Both the position numbers and the translations under genes were made by a program. Positions 1-8,990 of a stretch of 64,000 nucleotides of DNA are shown piece after piece. Below the pieces are notes generated by a model that was given only the letters and a program-made list of their open reading frames with translations, was not told the DNA's origin and ran no database searches. The first letter of the stretch is position 1. Each line of letters begins with the position of its first letter. Source of the DNA: UBA2336 sp965227265 (lineage in GTDB: Bacteria > Bacteroidota > Bacteroidia > Cytophagales > Cyclobacteriaceae); contig OZ245738.1 in the NCBI GenBank assembly GCA_965227265.1, positions 2,108,001 to 2,172,000 of the forward strand, in the 5' to 3' direction.

Positions 1-186
1 AACACACAACCCAAAAACAGACCTGTGCATACAATTCTGTTAGGTGCAGAGATTCTTATCGTAGAGCATTTGTGCAACCTGCAAGCCTTGCCAAACGATA
101 CATTTCTATTTAGTGCCGTTCCTCCAAAATTTAAAGGAGTAGGAACATTTCCAGTAAGAGCATTTGCTAAAACATTTAGCCGATAA
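1..186 (+). CDS. Cyclase-family protein, C-terminal end (partial)
   Basis: The open frame enters from the left edge and stops with TAA at 184-186; only the last 61 residues are here. The tail contains an IVEHLCNL stretch, then VPPKFKG and FPVRAFA, which resembles the end of cyclase / kynurenine-formamidase-like proteins, where this part packs against the metal site. The catalytic HxGTHxDxP motif would lie upstream and is not visible. A short inverted repeat (TCAATCC, GGATTGA) follows the stop at about 193-210 and may end transcription. Family call is by motif memory; the exact substrate cannot be told. Confidence 0.6.
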   Translation, partial: NTQPKNRPVHTILLGAEILIVEHLCNLQALPNDTFLFSAVPPKFKGVGTFPVRAFAKTFSR

Positions 187-298
187 GCTTTGAGTCAATC
201 CGATTGGATTGAGAAATCAGCAAATTTGATTAGGGAGAAAGTCCTTGTTAAAAGCTTTGAAAATGCGCTGTTTTTAATACTTTTGTGATCCAAAACAT

Positions 299-369
299 GG
301 TCTCATGGCCGAGTGGCTAGGCAGAGCTCTGCAAAAGCTCCTACAGCGGTTCGAATCCGCTTGAGACCT
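299..369 (+). tRNA. tRNA-Cys (GCA)
   Basis: Full cloverleaf: acceptor GGTCTCA/TGAGACC, D-arm GCC/GGC, anticodon stem GAGCT/AGCTC with loop CTGCAAA (anticodon GCA), T-arm AGCGG/CCGCT with a standard TTCGAAT loop, discriminator T. CCA is not encoded. A hairpin terminator follows at once, and the 3' part of the gene is repeated at 448-480. Confidence 0.93.
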
Positions 370-371
370 CG

Positions 372-403
372 AAAAAAGACTGGCCGATTTGTCAGTCTTT
401 TTT
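372..403 (+). terminator. Rho-independent terminator after tRNA-Cys
   Basis: Stem of six A plus GACTG (372-382) pairs with CAGTC plus six T (393-403) around a 10-base loop. The T-run follows the + strand, three bases after the tRNA end. Confidence 0.8.
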
Positions 404-447
404 ATTTATGGAGCTTTTGCAGAGCCCTCTCTGCTTTATAATTTTTT

Positions 448-480
448 CTCCTACAGCGGTTCGAATCCGCTTGAGACCTC
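448..480 (+). repeat. Direct repeat of the tRNA-Cys 3' end (att-like)
   Basis: These 33 bases repeat 338-370 exactly, that is the variable region, T-arm and 3' acceptor strand of tRNA-Cys. Just before it, 411-425 is a 15-base reverse complement of the tRNA anticodon arm (326-340). The 5' half of a tRNA is missing, so this is not a second tRNA. A copied tRNA 3' end is the usual scar of integration into a tRNA gene; here only ~77 bp separate the copies, so any element is gone. Confidence 0.75.
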
Positions 481-485
481 CAAAT

Positions 486-520
486 AACCCGTGCTGATGA
501 AAATTGGCCCGGGTTTTTTA
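486..520 (+). terminator. Hairpin terminator behind the tRNA-Cys repeat
   Basis: AACCCG (486-491) pairs with CGGGTT (510-515), and a run of T follows. It probably travels with the duplicated tRNA 3' end or ends leftover transcription. From here to the gene end at 629 nothing else is visible. Confidence 0.55.
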
Positions 521-628
521 TTATGGCATAATTCTTAGCCCATCAGATTCTTTGATAAAGATTATCTCATACTTGATAAAATAAATGCTCAATTCCACAT
601 TGAGCATTTATTTGTTTAGGGTTGATAC

Positions 629-1738
629 TTACTTACTAATATCCTTACCTTCTTTTATATCAGCTTTCAATTTTTCAATAAAGGCTTTTGAGTTAGAGTC
701 TTCAACCATGGTCAGCACTTTATCGGCATACTTTAGAGCCTCTTTTGTGTTACCGAGTGCGGCATATCCGCGCGCCATTCCCAAGGGTCCGTAAACTTCT
801 TTTGGATATTTATCATTCGCGATTTTATAAATTTCGAATGCTTCCTTGTTTTTTTTCTGACGAACAAGGTTCCGTGCATACAAGTATAACGGAAGCGCTG
901 ACGTAGCCATGGGGATTGCTTTTTTCATAACTGAATCCGCTTTCTGTTTCTGTCCGAGTTTTTCGAGTAAGCCCGACTGCGTAGAGAGTGTGGTGAAATT
1001 TGCATCGCCAAAAAATGAGCTCACGGCACGGTTGGACCACTCCAATCCTTCTTCCAAGTGAATGTTGTTTACCAGGCAATAATTTGCAGCGCGGTTCAGG
1101 TTTTGCCAATATGTATAAAACACGGCTGAGTTAGACTCTCTTCTGAATGCGGCAATAATCTCCTTTTGTAAATCAACCGAAATTGTAAACGGCACTTTTA
1201 CTTTTTCCCATTGCAGGGAAACAACTGCGCTGTTTTCAGTCTGGTTGCTAAACTCATACTTCAAACGTTCTACACTTTCAGTCACTTTTACTACCGGAAC
1301 TTCTGCTCTCAAAGCATCATCTTTAGCATCATAATAGAAGCTTCCCCATGCTGTACTGAATTTAGAGAATATTATCGTAGCTTTTTCTGCACCCATAGCA
1401 ATAAAAAAACCATACTTGCCAGCAGGTAAGAGTTTACCCTCAATGATCACATCGGTACTGAATTCAAACGTGGTGTTTTCATTCGCACCTGCCCGCCACG
1501 GTGATGCTTTGGAATTGCCAAAACCAAGGTCAACAAAACCATAGTGAACAACATTGTCCCAGATTTGATCTTCACGCCCATTGACAGCGGGACGGTTATA
1601 CTCAATTTGAACATTCGTAATTCCGATCTTCTCCGAAACAGACGCTTTACGATTTACATCCGGTAGTACAGTTACTTGGGCATTGGCAACCCATGCATGC
1701 ATTACAATCATGAGTAACACTAATTGAATTTTTTTCAT
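629..1738 (-). CDS. DUF2911 domain protein, secreted, with TPR-like C-terminus
   Basis: 369 aa from the ATG at 1738; the frame is open further upstream, but this ATG begins a clear signal peptide (KK, hydrophobic stretch, ANAQ cleavage site) and has a GGAGG purine stretch upstream. Residues ~25-180 carry the DUF2911 pattern (IEYNRPAVNGR, WRAGANENTTFEFS, GKLLPAGKYGFF), a Bacteroidota domain of unknown function. The C-terminal ~170 residues are helical with TPR-like spacing (NKEAFEIYK, ALGNTKEALKYADK). Probably a periplasmic or outer-membrane-associated helper. Own transcription unit: the S1 terminator lies upstream. Confidence 0.85.
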   Translation of the reverse strand: MKKIQLVLLMIVMHAWVANAQVTVLPDVNRKASVSEKIGITNVQIEYNRPAVNGREDQIWDNVVHYGFVDLGFGNSKASPWRAGANENTTFEFSTDVIIEGKLLPAGKYGFFIAMGAEKATIIFSKFSTAWGSFYYDAKDDALRAEVPVVKVTESVERLKYEFSNQTENSAVVSLQWEKVKVPFTISVDLQKEIIAAFRRESNSAVFYTYWQNLNRAANYCLVNNIHLEEGLEWSNRAVSSFFGDANFTTLSTQSGLLEKLGQKQKADSVMKKAIPMATSALPLYLYARNLVRQKKNKEAFEIYKIANDKYPKEVYGPLGMARGYAALGNTKEALKYADKVLTMVEDSNSKAFIEKLKADIKEGKDISK

Positions 1739-1884
1739 ACCTATTGGGTTAGTGGGATTTCCTCCATTCCGATATAATTTATAACTACGGGTAATGAACT
1801 GTTTTGTGGCAAAGTAAAATTTGCCATCACGAAATCTCTCACCCAAGTGGGTAGAATGAAGCTTACAGAATCTATAAAGCAAAA

Positions 1885-1914
1885 AAAAAGGTGGCCAATT
1901 AAAGCCACCTTTTT
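1885..1914 (-). terminator. Terminator downstream of rpsA
   Basis: GGTGGC/GCCACC stem flanked by A-runs and T-runs on both sides, so it can work in both directions. It lies ~20 bp past the S1 stop codon and before the DUF2911 gene. Confidence 0.8.
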
Positions 1915-1934
1915 CTTCTATGATGATAAAGGAC

Positions 1935-3908
1935 TTATTCTCCTTTTGTATTCATCTTGTCCTTCAACGCGCTTAACGCTTCAAGATCGCCAAGGGTTGA
2001 TTTCTCAACTTCCTGGTTGATCTTATCGATCGTTTTGCCTTTGCTTGGAGCTTTCGAAGTTGCTGTTGCTGGTTTCTTAGCAACCGGTGCTTCTTCAGCA
2101 GAGTACATTGCTTTGTGTGAAAGCACAATTCTGCGGTCTTCTTTCGAGAACTCAAGCACTTTGAAATCCAGGTTATCGCCTTGTTCTACTTTGCCGCCAT
2201 CTTCTTTCACAAGATTTTTAGCAGAGCAGAAGCCTTCGATACCGTATGGCAATTCAAGCGTAGCGCCTTTGTCGTTCTTAGAAGTTACAGTACACTTGTG
2301 TACTGAACCGATCGTGAACACATTTTCGAACGTATCCCAAGGATTTTCTTCGATATGTTTATGGCTTAACGCTAATCTGCGGTTAGCCGCATCAAGCTCA
2401 AGCACTACAACTTCCATTTGTTCACCTACTTTCACGAACTCCGAAGGATGTTTGATCTTCTTCGTCCAGCTTAAGTCAGAAACGTGTACCAGGCCATCGA
2501 TACCTTCTTCAAGCTCAATGAACAAGCCGAAGTTTGTAAGGTTACGAACAACACCTTTGTGACGGGTAGTTACAGCATATTTGCTGAGTACATCCTGACG
2601 TGTCCAAGGATCTTCCGTAAGTTGCTTGATGCCAAGTGACATCTTACGCTCTTCGCGGTCGATCGTCAACACAACAGCCTCAACTTCATCTCCTACTTTC
2701 ATGAAATCCTGCGGATTGCGCAAGTGCTGTGACCAGCTCATTTCAGAAACGTGGATTAAGCCTTCAACACCTGGTTGAAGTTCAAGGAATGCACCGTAGT
2801 CAGCTACGTTAACAATCTTACCTTTCACTTTAGAACCGATCTGTACAGTTTCTGCAAGACCTGCCCATGGATGAGGGGTAAGTTGTTTCATGCCAAGGCT
2901 GATACGCTTTTTCTCGCCATCGAAATCAAGCACAACAACTTTAACAATCTGATCAAGCTTAAGAACTTCTTCCGGGTGATTAATACGTCCCCATGAAATA
3001 TCAGTAATGTGAAGTAATCCATCAACACCACCAAGATCGATGAACACACCGAAGTTTGTCATGTTCTTAATAGTTCCTTCCAGCACTTGTCCTTTTTCAA
3101 GGTTGCTGAGGATGGCTACTTTTTGTTGTTCAAGATCTTTCTCGATCAACACTTTATGCGATACTACTACGTTGTCGTTGGTGTAGTTGATTTTCACAAC
3201 TTTCACTTCCATCGACTTGTTCACGTATACATCGAAATCGCGGATAGGTTTCACATCAATTTGTGAACCTGGTAAGAACGCTTCGATACCAAATACGTCA
3301 ACAATAAGACCGCCTTTCGTTCTGCGTTTCACGAAACCTTCGATTACTGCATCATTATCAAGCGACTTCTGAATATTCTCCCAACCCTTAACAAGCTTCG
3401 CTTTTCTGCGGCTCAATACTAATTGACCCATCAGGTTTTCGCGCTCTTCGATGAACAAGTCAACCTTGTCACCGATTTTAAGATTTGTTAAGTCTTTGAA
3501 TTCAGCCAACGGTACAAGACCATCAGACTTAAATCCGATATTTAAAATAACGTCACGGTCGTTGATGCCTACTACGATACCTTCTACCAGTTCACCACTG
3601 TCAATGGTAGTTACAGTACCTTCGTACATCTTCTCCATGCTCTCGCGCTCTTTAACGGAATAACCTTCGCCAAAGCCTTTGCGCTCATAAGCAGCCCAAT
3701 CGAATTCGCCCGGAATAGCTTTCGCTTTCACAGCTTTTCTGAGCACGTGCGCAGGGATTGCTTCTGAATCGATTTCTTCTTTTTGAGATTCTTTTACCTC
3801 TTTGAGTGGATCTACTTCATCGAGATCTGCTGTTGTTTCAACAGCCTTTTTCTTAACCGCTTTAACTTCTTCGTCAGCGGAAGCAGGTTTTGCTTTTTCT
3901 TTAGCCAT
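1935..3908 (-). CDS. rpsA: 30S ribosomal protein S1
   Basis: 657 aa from the ATG at 3908 (MAKEKAKP...); the longer frame upstream has no S1-like sequence and is rejected. Six S1 RNA-binding repeats can be read in order after a charged N-terminus, with typical cores such as TNFGVFIDL, GLLHITDIS, ADYGAFLEL, GLIHVSEMS, TNFGLFIEL and GLVHVSDLS. S1 holds mRNA on the 30S subunit and matters in Bacteroidota, whose mRNAs mostly lack strong Shine-Dalgarno sites. The C-terminal tail is rich in Lys, Ala and Thr, as usual. Single-gene unit with a terminator downstream. Confidence 0.97.
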   Translation of the reverse strand: MAKEKAKPASADEEVKAVKKKAVETTADLDEVDPLKEVKESQKEEIDSEAIPAHVLRKAVKAKAIPGEFDWAAYERKGFGEGYSVKERESMEKMYEGTVTTIDSGELVEGIVVGINDRDVILNIGFKSDGLVPLAEFKDLTNLKIGDKVDLFIEERENLMGQLVLSRRKAKLVKGWENIQKSLDNDAVIEGFVKRRTKGGLIVDVFGIEAFLPGSQIDVKPIRDFDVYVNKSMEVKVVKINYTNDNVVVSHKVLIEKDLEQQKVAILSNLEKGQVLEGTIKNMTNFGVFIDLGGVDGLLHITDISWGRINHPEEVLKLDQIVKVVVLDFDGEKKRISLGMKQLTPHPWAGLAETVQIGSKVKGKIVNVADYGAFLELQPGVEGLIHVSEMSWSQHLRNPQDFMKVGDEVEAVVLTIDREERKMSLGIKQLTEDPWTRQDVLSKYAVTTRHKGVVRNLTNFGLFIELEEGIDGLVHVSDLSWTKKIKHPSEFVKVGEQMEVVVLELDAANRRLALSHKHIEENPWDTFENVFTIGSVHKCTVTSKNDKGATLELPYGIEGFCSAKNLVKEDGGKVEQGDNLDFKVLEFSKEDRRIVLSHKAMYSAEEAPVAKKPATATSKAPSKGKTIDKINQEVEKSTLGDLEALSALKDKMNTKGE

Positions 3909-3993
3909 AAAATGAACTCGCCCTTCAATACATGCCGCATCCGGGCCGGAATGCTGCAAATTTGGTTAAACTAAGCCCTTTTAATATGAAAAG

Positions 3994-4017
3994 AGCCCTG
4001 CTCGAAAGAACAGGGCT
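3994..4017 (-). terminator. Terminator after the tolC-like gene
   Basis: AGCCCTG and CAGGGCT form a perfect 7-bp stem with a 10-base loop. Read on the - strand it follows the TolC stop and ends in CTTTT. Confidence 0.6.
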
Positions 4018-4081
4018 GCAAATATAGGGATTTCAGACCTAAAAATGAAGTATTGATCAAATTTGCCTGAGAGGCATCATG

Positions 4082-5557
4082 CTAGTTTTGAACAGAGGCA
4101 TTCTCCGTTTTAAGTGTACCTACGGCATACTCCAGGATGATCTTTTGGAATACCAGGCGATATTCAGCCTGTGCCTTATCAGTTTGTGCTTGAACATAAA
4201 CACGATTTGAGTTAGCGTAATCCACAAAACTTGTAATGCCCAGATTGTATCGTTCTGTCTCCAGTTGAAAAGCCATCTCGGCTGCTTTCAATTGATCGGA
4301 TGTGATGGTAAATGCTTTCTTAGCTCCGTCATAGTTTCTGATCGCACGACTTACATCGTTACGGATCTGGAACTCCAGGTTATTTCTTGTAAGCTGTGAA
4401 TTTCTGTACTGAATTTTCTGCCGTACGTAGTTCGTGCGACTCTGCAGTCCGTTGAAAATCGGAATGGTCAATTGAAAACCAAACGTCTTTTGAAGGTTAT
4501 TCGTTTTGAATTGTTCACTGAAAGGACGTGGAGTTTCGGGGTTTGCTATATTATATCCGAAGGATTGATATCCTAGAATGTATCCTGTAGGAGAAGTTCC
4601 AGCAGGGTCCGTAACAACAACCGTCCGGCCAGCCTCTACTGAATCCGGAACATTATGAGGCCTGTTATACCCAGAGCGGATCTGATAAAAAGCTGATAAG
4701 GATGGCATCAACAATCCCCTTGTTGCATACATTCCATAACGTTGAGCATCCGCTGTTTTCACGGCACTTAAATAATCTCCCCTGGAATTTTTGGCCCGGT
4801 TAGCCAACTCTTCCGGATTCAGTGCCGCAGTATCGAATGAGTTTATGTCCCAGTTAGGACGCTCTACATCAAATTGCTGGAATGGATCAAGCAAAAGAGT
4901 TTGTGCTAAAAGTGCTTTGTCATTGTTAAGCTGAATCTCCGCGAGTACATAGCGCAGTTCTGCAGCTTTTGTTTGAGCTTCCTGACTATACTCATCAACG
5001 GGTGACTTTGATCCTACCGCTACCTGCTCTTTAACCTGTTCAAGTTGTTTGGCCAATGCGTCAAAATTTTCCTTGGCAATAATGAGCAACTCCTTATCCA
5101 GCATTACGGCCAGGTATTGTGTTGATACTGTATTGATCGCATCCTGTGCCGTACGGTGTACAAGGTAATTCTGCGCCTGAAGCTGACTGGAAAACTGGCG
5201 AATTGTATTAATTTGATAAAACCCACTAAACAGATTAAGGCTTGCCGTTATCGACCCGTTTACGTTGTCCGTAACACCGTTCACTACCTGGGCTGTATTG
5301 GTATTTAAGAAGTTACCATCGTTACGGGTTGCAGATGCATTGGCATTCACCGAAGGAGCAATGCCGGCATACGCAGCAAGTTTTTGCGCCTGGCTAAGTT
5401 GTAAATTATTTCGTTGTGTATTCAGGTTAACACTGTTATCGAGCGCAATTTTAACAGCCTCATCAAAGGTTAATACATTCACGGATGCCGAAGAATCCAT
5501 CTGACCAAACACTGTTGCTGATACAATTACCAGGCAAAACGTAAATACAATCCTCAT
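4082..5557 (-). CDS. TolC-family outer membrane efflux protein
   Basis: 491 aa from ATG 5557, chosen because it opens a signal peptide ending TVFGQ; the frame continues upstream into the neighbouring gene. Typical TolC layout: LTFDEAVKIALDNS at the start, long coiled-coil helices, a second repeat around LNPEELANRAKNSR, and the strand region GYNIANPETPRPFSEQF. It should form the trimeric outer-membrane channel of a tripartite exporter. The start lies 7 bp after the stop of the ABC ATPase gene, so the two form an operon; no adaptor (HlyD-type) gene or permease is adjacent, which is unusual for a full pump. Confidence 0.93.
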   Translation of the reverse strand: MRIVFTFCLVIVSATVFGQMDSSASVNVLTFDEAVKIALDNSVNLNTQRNNLQLSQAQKLAAYAGIAPSVNANASATRNDGNFLNTNTAQVVNGVTDNVNGSITASLNLFSGFYQINTIRQFSSQLQAQNYLVHRTAQDAINTVSTQYLAVMLDKELLIIAKENFDALAKQLEQVKEQVAVGSKSPVDEYSQEAQTKAAELRYVLAEIQLNNDKALLAQTLLLDPFQQFDVERPNWDINSFDTAALNPEELANRAKNSRGDYLSAVKTADAQRYGMYATRGLLMPSLSAFYQIRSGYNRPHNVPDSVEAGRTVVVTDPAGTSPTGYILGYQSFGYNIANPETPRPFSEQFKTNNLQKTFGFQLTIPIFNGLQSRTNYVRQKIQYRNSQLTRNNLEFQIRNDVSRAIRNYDGAKKAFTITSDQLKAAEMAFQLETERYNLGITSFVDYANSNRVYVQAQTDKAQAEYRLVFQKIILEYAVGTLKTENASVQN

Positions 5558-5564
5558 TCTTACT

Positions 5565-6251
5565 TTAATTTCTGTTTTCAACTTGTACATCTGACTGAAC
5601 AACACCATCCGCCACTGTAACGATACGCTTGCTGTACTTTGCATTTTCTTCTGAGTGCGTCACCTGAATGATGGTGATGCCTTCATCGTTCAGCTTTCTA
5701 AAAATTTCCATGATCGACTTTCCTTGTTCGGAATGTAAATTACCGGTTGGCTCATCGGCCAATAATAATTTAGGCTGACCAATGATCGCGCGCGCAATGC
5801 CCACAAGCTGTTGCTGGCCACCGCTCAGTTGTTCTGGGAAAAGATCTTTCTTCGCTACCATGTTAAACCGGTCGAGCAATTCGGCTACCATGCTCTTCCG
5901 CTGACTTGCCGCAACGCCTTTATATAACAGCGGAGTTTCAATATTTTCATACACCGTTAATTCATCGATCAGGTGATACGCCTGGAAGATGAAGCCGATA
6001 TAGTTTTTATGCATTTCTGATTTCTGTCTTTCCTTGAGCTTGTGAACCGGCTCATCAAAGAAGAAGTATTCACCGGCAGAAGGCTCATCCAGCAGACCGA
6101 TAATGTTCATCAGCGAAGACTTACCAGCACCGCTTGGTCCCATAATGGTGAGAAATTCACCCTGAGCAACGTCAAGATTAATTCCTTTTAAAATGAAGGT
6201 GCGTTGAAAACGGGAATCAACGTACTTATCAATGTCGCGTAGTTTAATCAT
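5565..6251 (-). CDS. ABC transporter ATP-binding protein (LolD/MacB type)
   Basis: 228 aa. Walker A GPSGAGKSS near residue 40, Q-loop IGFIFQAYHL, signature LSGGQQQ, Walker B LLLADEPT and switch VTHSEENA are all present. LolD/MacB ATPases drive FtsX-type permeases that export lipoproteins, peptides or drugs. Here it pairs with the TolC gene downstream; the permease is elsewhere. The MacB-like permease at 23274-24509 has no ATPase beside it and is one possible partner (inference). Confidence 0.93.
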   Translation of the reverse strand: MIKLRDIDKYVDSRFQRTFILKGINLDVAQGEFLTIMGPSGAGKSSLMNIIGLLDEPSAGEYFFFDEPVHKLKERQKSEMHKNYIGFIFQAYHLIDELTVYENIETPLLYKGVAASQRKSMVAELLDRFNMVAKKDLFPEQLSGGQQQLVGIARAIIGQPKLLLADEPTGNLHSEQGKSIMEIFRKLNDEGITIIQVTHSEENAKYSKRIVTVADGVVQSDVQVENRN

Positions 6252-6380
6252 AAGATTTCGGGGGCTGAATTGCTAATAATATGCCAAGCGTCACAAAGTC
6301 GGTTTGGGCTCGTAATATCGGTTATTTTAAAGGATTATGTCGTCCGTATTTGCAAAATGGTGTCCTATATCGGACAATAT

Positions 6381-6800
6381 TTACAGAACAATTGGAAAGA
6401 GAATTACATCTACCCTGCGGTTCATCCGCATGCCGTTCCGGGTTCGGTTTGTATAAACAGCATTGTCTAATCCCCAGTCTTTAATGCTGATGCGATGCTC
6501 AGGGATTTCCTTTTGCAAGATCAATTGTTTAACGGTTTCGCTGCGCATCTGTGAAAGCCACTCATTGTATTCTTTTCCGCCAATGGGATCCGTATGGCTG
6601 ATCAAATGAACTTCGTATTTCTCGAGGTTTGGAATAGAGTCGAGCCAATGTGAAAGCTCTTCTGCCTGGAATGTATCAACACTATAATCGCCTCCGCCAA
6701 AATAAATGCTCATGCGAATTTCCTGGTGCTCTTGTTGCTGTGCACAAACGGCAGCTGGTAAAAAAATGAAAACCCAAATAAGCTTTACCGTTCTCCTCAT
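6381..6800 (-). CDS. Small OmpA-C-like periplasmic protein
   Basis: 139 aa with a signal peptide (cleavage near VCAQQ). The rest fits an OmpA/MotB peptidoglycan-binding fold: IYFGGGDYSVD, then a helix and HLISHTDPIGGKEYNEWLSQMRSETVKQLI, the usual G/SHTDxxG.xxxN..LS..RA pattern, and a closing NRRVDVI. It lacks a beta-barrel, so it is a free-standing OmpA-C domain. About 130 bp with no gene separate it from the ABC ATPase. Confidence 0.8.
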   Translation of the reverse strand: MRRTVKLIWVFIFLPAAVCAQQQEHQEIRMSIYFGGGDYSVDTFQAEELSHWLDSIPNLEKYEVHLISHTDPIGGKEYNEWLSQMRSETVKQLILQKEIPEHRISIKDWGLDNAVYTNRTRNGMRMNRRVDVILFPIVL

Positions 6801-6905
6801 CGCTCACGCTATTTCCGATTGTACAAGATACAACAGCGGCTTTGCATTTAATACTCCGCTCATCAACTCCTTCAACTTTTGAAAGTCGTGATCACCCGTT
6901 TGTCG

Positions 6906-8852
6906 CTACTGCACCGTAAGCCTGTCTTCCACCATCCGGTTATTGTACTGCTGAATGATAGCCTTGATCTTTAGCTCAAGCTTTTTAACTACGTCAGGCT
7001 TTTCTTTTTTAAGATCACTGACCAACATTTTGTCCTGTTTGAAATTGTACAAACTAACGGTACGCTTTCCATCAAACATTAACAGGTAATCACCTTCATA
7101 CAAATTATAAATGTCATCGCGATAGTTGAAGGCAAATGATGTTGAGGTGGAATCAAACACATTTCTGCCAAAGGCAACATAAGGTTTATTGTAATTTAAA
7201 TGACCCAGTACCGAGGGCATAATGTCAATCTGCTGTGCGATGGAAGTATCCATTTCCTGTAAACTATTATCGGGCTTGAAGAAAATAACAGGCACCGAAA
7301 ACAATCCCCACGTTGTATGCGATTCAGGGAAAACGATATTGGAAGAAACGTGATCGGCTGTGATCACAAATAATGTGTTCTTATACCAGGGCATTTTAGA
7401 TGCTTTCTCAAAGAATTTCTTCAGGGCATAGTCGGTGTACTCAACACATTTTAAAATCGGCTGGTCACCGCCTTTAAACTTTCCTTCAAATTCTTCCGGC
7501 ACAACAAACGGGTGATGTGAGCTCACCGAAAAAATAGCGGACGCAAAGGGCTGTGGAAACTCATTTAACTTTTCAGCATAAAAGCCAAAGAACTTATCAT
7601 CCCAAATGCCCCACATGCCATCAAAGTCAGCATCGTTTCCATATTCTGTTTTTCCATAATAATGTTCAAAGCCCGCCAGGTTTGTGAATGAATTAAAACC
7701 CATTGAACCATTTGGCGCTCCATGGAAGAAGGAAGTATGATAGCCTTTGTCGCGCAAAAGATTTCCAAGACTGTTAATATTATTATTCGCGAACGGTGTC
7801 AATACATACGGCACACCCAGCGATGGAATGCTGGCCATTACCGAAGGCAATCCATCAATCGACTTGCGCCCATTGGCAAAAGAGTATTCAAATGTTTTGC
7901 TGTGCTGAAGTAATGAATCCAGAAAAGGTGTATGTCCTTTATAACCAACTTTGTCTTTATTAAACGCTCCGAAAAATTCTTTAGAGAAACTTTCCAGAAT
8001 AATTACCACAACATTATCAGCCCGAAAGGCAGCAGAATCTTTCGGCAGGTGAACGGGTGAATAAACATTGCTTAGTTCCTGCTCATTCGTAAAGTAGTTA
8101 AGCTTTTGAATTTTTGTTTTACCTAACGTTCTGAAAATGGCAAACGGAGTATTTAACACAAGACTAACTTCATTCGGATGCTCTACATATTCGCCTGCGT
8201 TGCTTAGGGTAATAGGTCTGGTGCTGTGGCGAAAGCCTCCACGTACCGCGCCAATGAACAACCCTATTACTAACGGTATCGTGAGAATGCCAACAACATA
8301 ATAAGCAATGCGATGCTGCATCAGCGGACCTTGAACTTTTATGCGGTTGTAAAGCTTCACCATGATCCACATCAACAGCAGCCAAAACAATACGGCATAC
8401 CAGTAGTCAATAAGAAAGCGGAAGAAAAGTGAAAATAAATTACTTTCATTTTCAAACTGACTGAACACATCAGCCGTTGTTCTGCGCAACGTGAACTTAT
8501 AGTAAATAAAGTCCATCACATTTACGGCCAGCGCAACTCCATTCAATGTGTAATAGAAAATTTTAATGGTAGTTTGATATCCGTTCCTGAATCGGAGATC
8601 AACCGGCAGGATCGAGAGAATAAGAATGATTACATTAATGTAAAGAACGGCTGTCAGGTCAAACCAAAAGCCGCCCCACAAAATCCGGAGGAAGTTCCAG
8701 GTTGTCATCTCCGGAAAATAGCTCAGGTTATAAATGAAAAACCCGATGCGGCACAGCATGAACAGGAACATCGCCAGTAACAATCGGAGGAACAACGCCC
8801 AGTAAATATTGCCTTCCAGTTGAAGTCCTTTAAAAAATCTTGATCCGTTCAT
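6906..8852 (-). CDS. LTA synthase-like sulfatase-fold membrane protein
   Basis: 648 aa from ATG 8852 (MNGSRFFKG...); the frame extends 15 codons further without support. Five membrane segments fill the first ~210 residues, followed by a large periplasmic alkaline-phosphatase/sulfatase domain: NVVVIILESFSKEF (metal site), NGRKSIDGLPSVMAS (nucleophile Ser region), FFHGAPNGSMGF, ITADHVSSN and SHTTWG. Family members move phosphoglycerol or similar groups to envelope polymers; Gram-negative members (OpgB-like or of unknown role) are common. Substrate not determined. Confidence 0.9.
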   Translation of the reverse strand: MNGSRFFKGLQLEGNIYWALFLRLLLAMFLFMLCRIGFFIYNLSYFPEMTTWNFLRILWGGFWFDLTAVLYINVIILILSILPVDLRFRNGYQTTIKIFYYTLNGVALAVNVMDFIYYKFTLRRTTADVFSQFENESNLFSLFFRFLIDYWYAVLFWLLLMWIMVKLYNRIKVQGPLMQHRIAYYVVGILTIPLVIGLFIGAVRGGFRHSTRPITLSNAGEYVEHPNEVSLVLNTPFAIFRTLGKTKIQKLNYFTNEQELSNVYSPVHLPKDSAAFRADNVVVIILESFSKEFFGAFNKDKVGYKGHTPFLDSLLQHSKTFEYSFANGRKSIDGLPSVMASIPSLGVPYVLTPFANNNINSLGNLLRDKGYHTSFFHGAPNGSMGFNSFTNLAGFEHYYGKTEYGNDADFDGMWGIWDDKFFGFYAEKLNEFPQPFASAIFSVSSHHPFVVPEEFEGKFKGGDQPILKCVEYTDYALKKFFEKASKMPWYKNTLFVITADHVSSNIVFPESHTTWGLFSVPVIFFKPDNSLQEMDTSIAQQIDIMPSVLGHLNYNKPYVAFGRNVFDSTSTSFAFNYRDDIYNLYEGDYLLMFDGKRTVSLYNFKQDKMLVSDLKKEKPDVVKKLELKIKAIIQQYNNRMVEDRLTVQ

Positions 8853-8990
8853 AACGATGACGCTTGCAAGGTACTTCCAAAAGCAGCGACTGAACAAACA
8901 GATAGCACGGCATAAGGATTCATCAAGGCTACCTAAAACATGGAGTATTTGATTTTAATCATTATTTTGGCTGTCTGATTAGCGTCTTGC

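Noticed and set aside
448..480. Second tRNA-Cys gene
   Set aside because: Only the 3' part is present; the D-arm and anticodon arm in correct orientation are missing.
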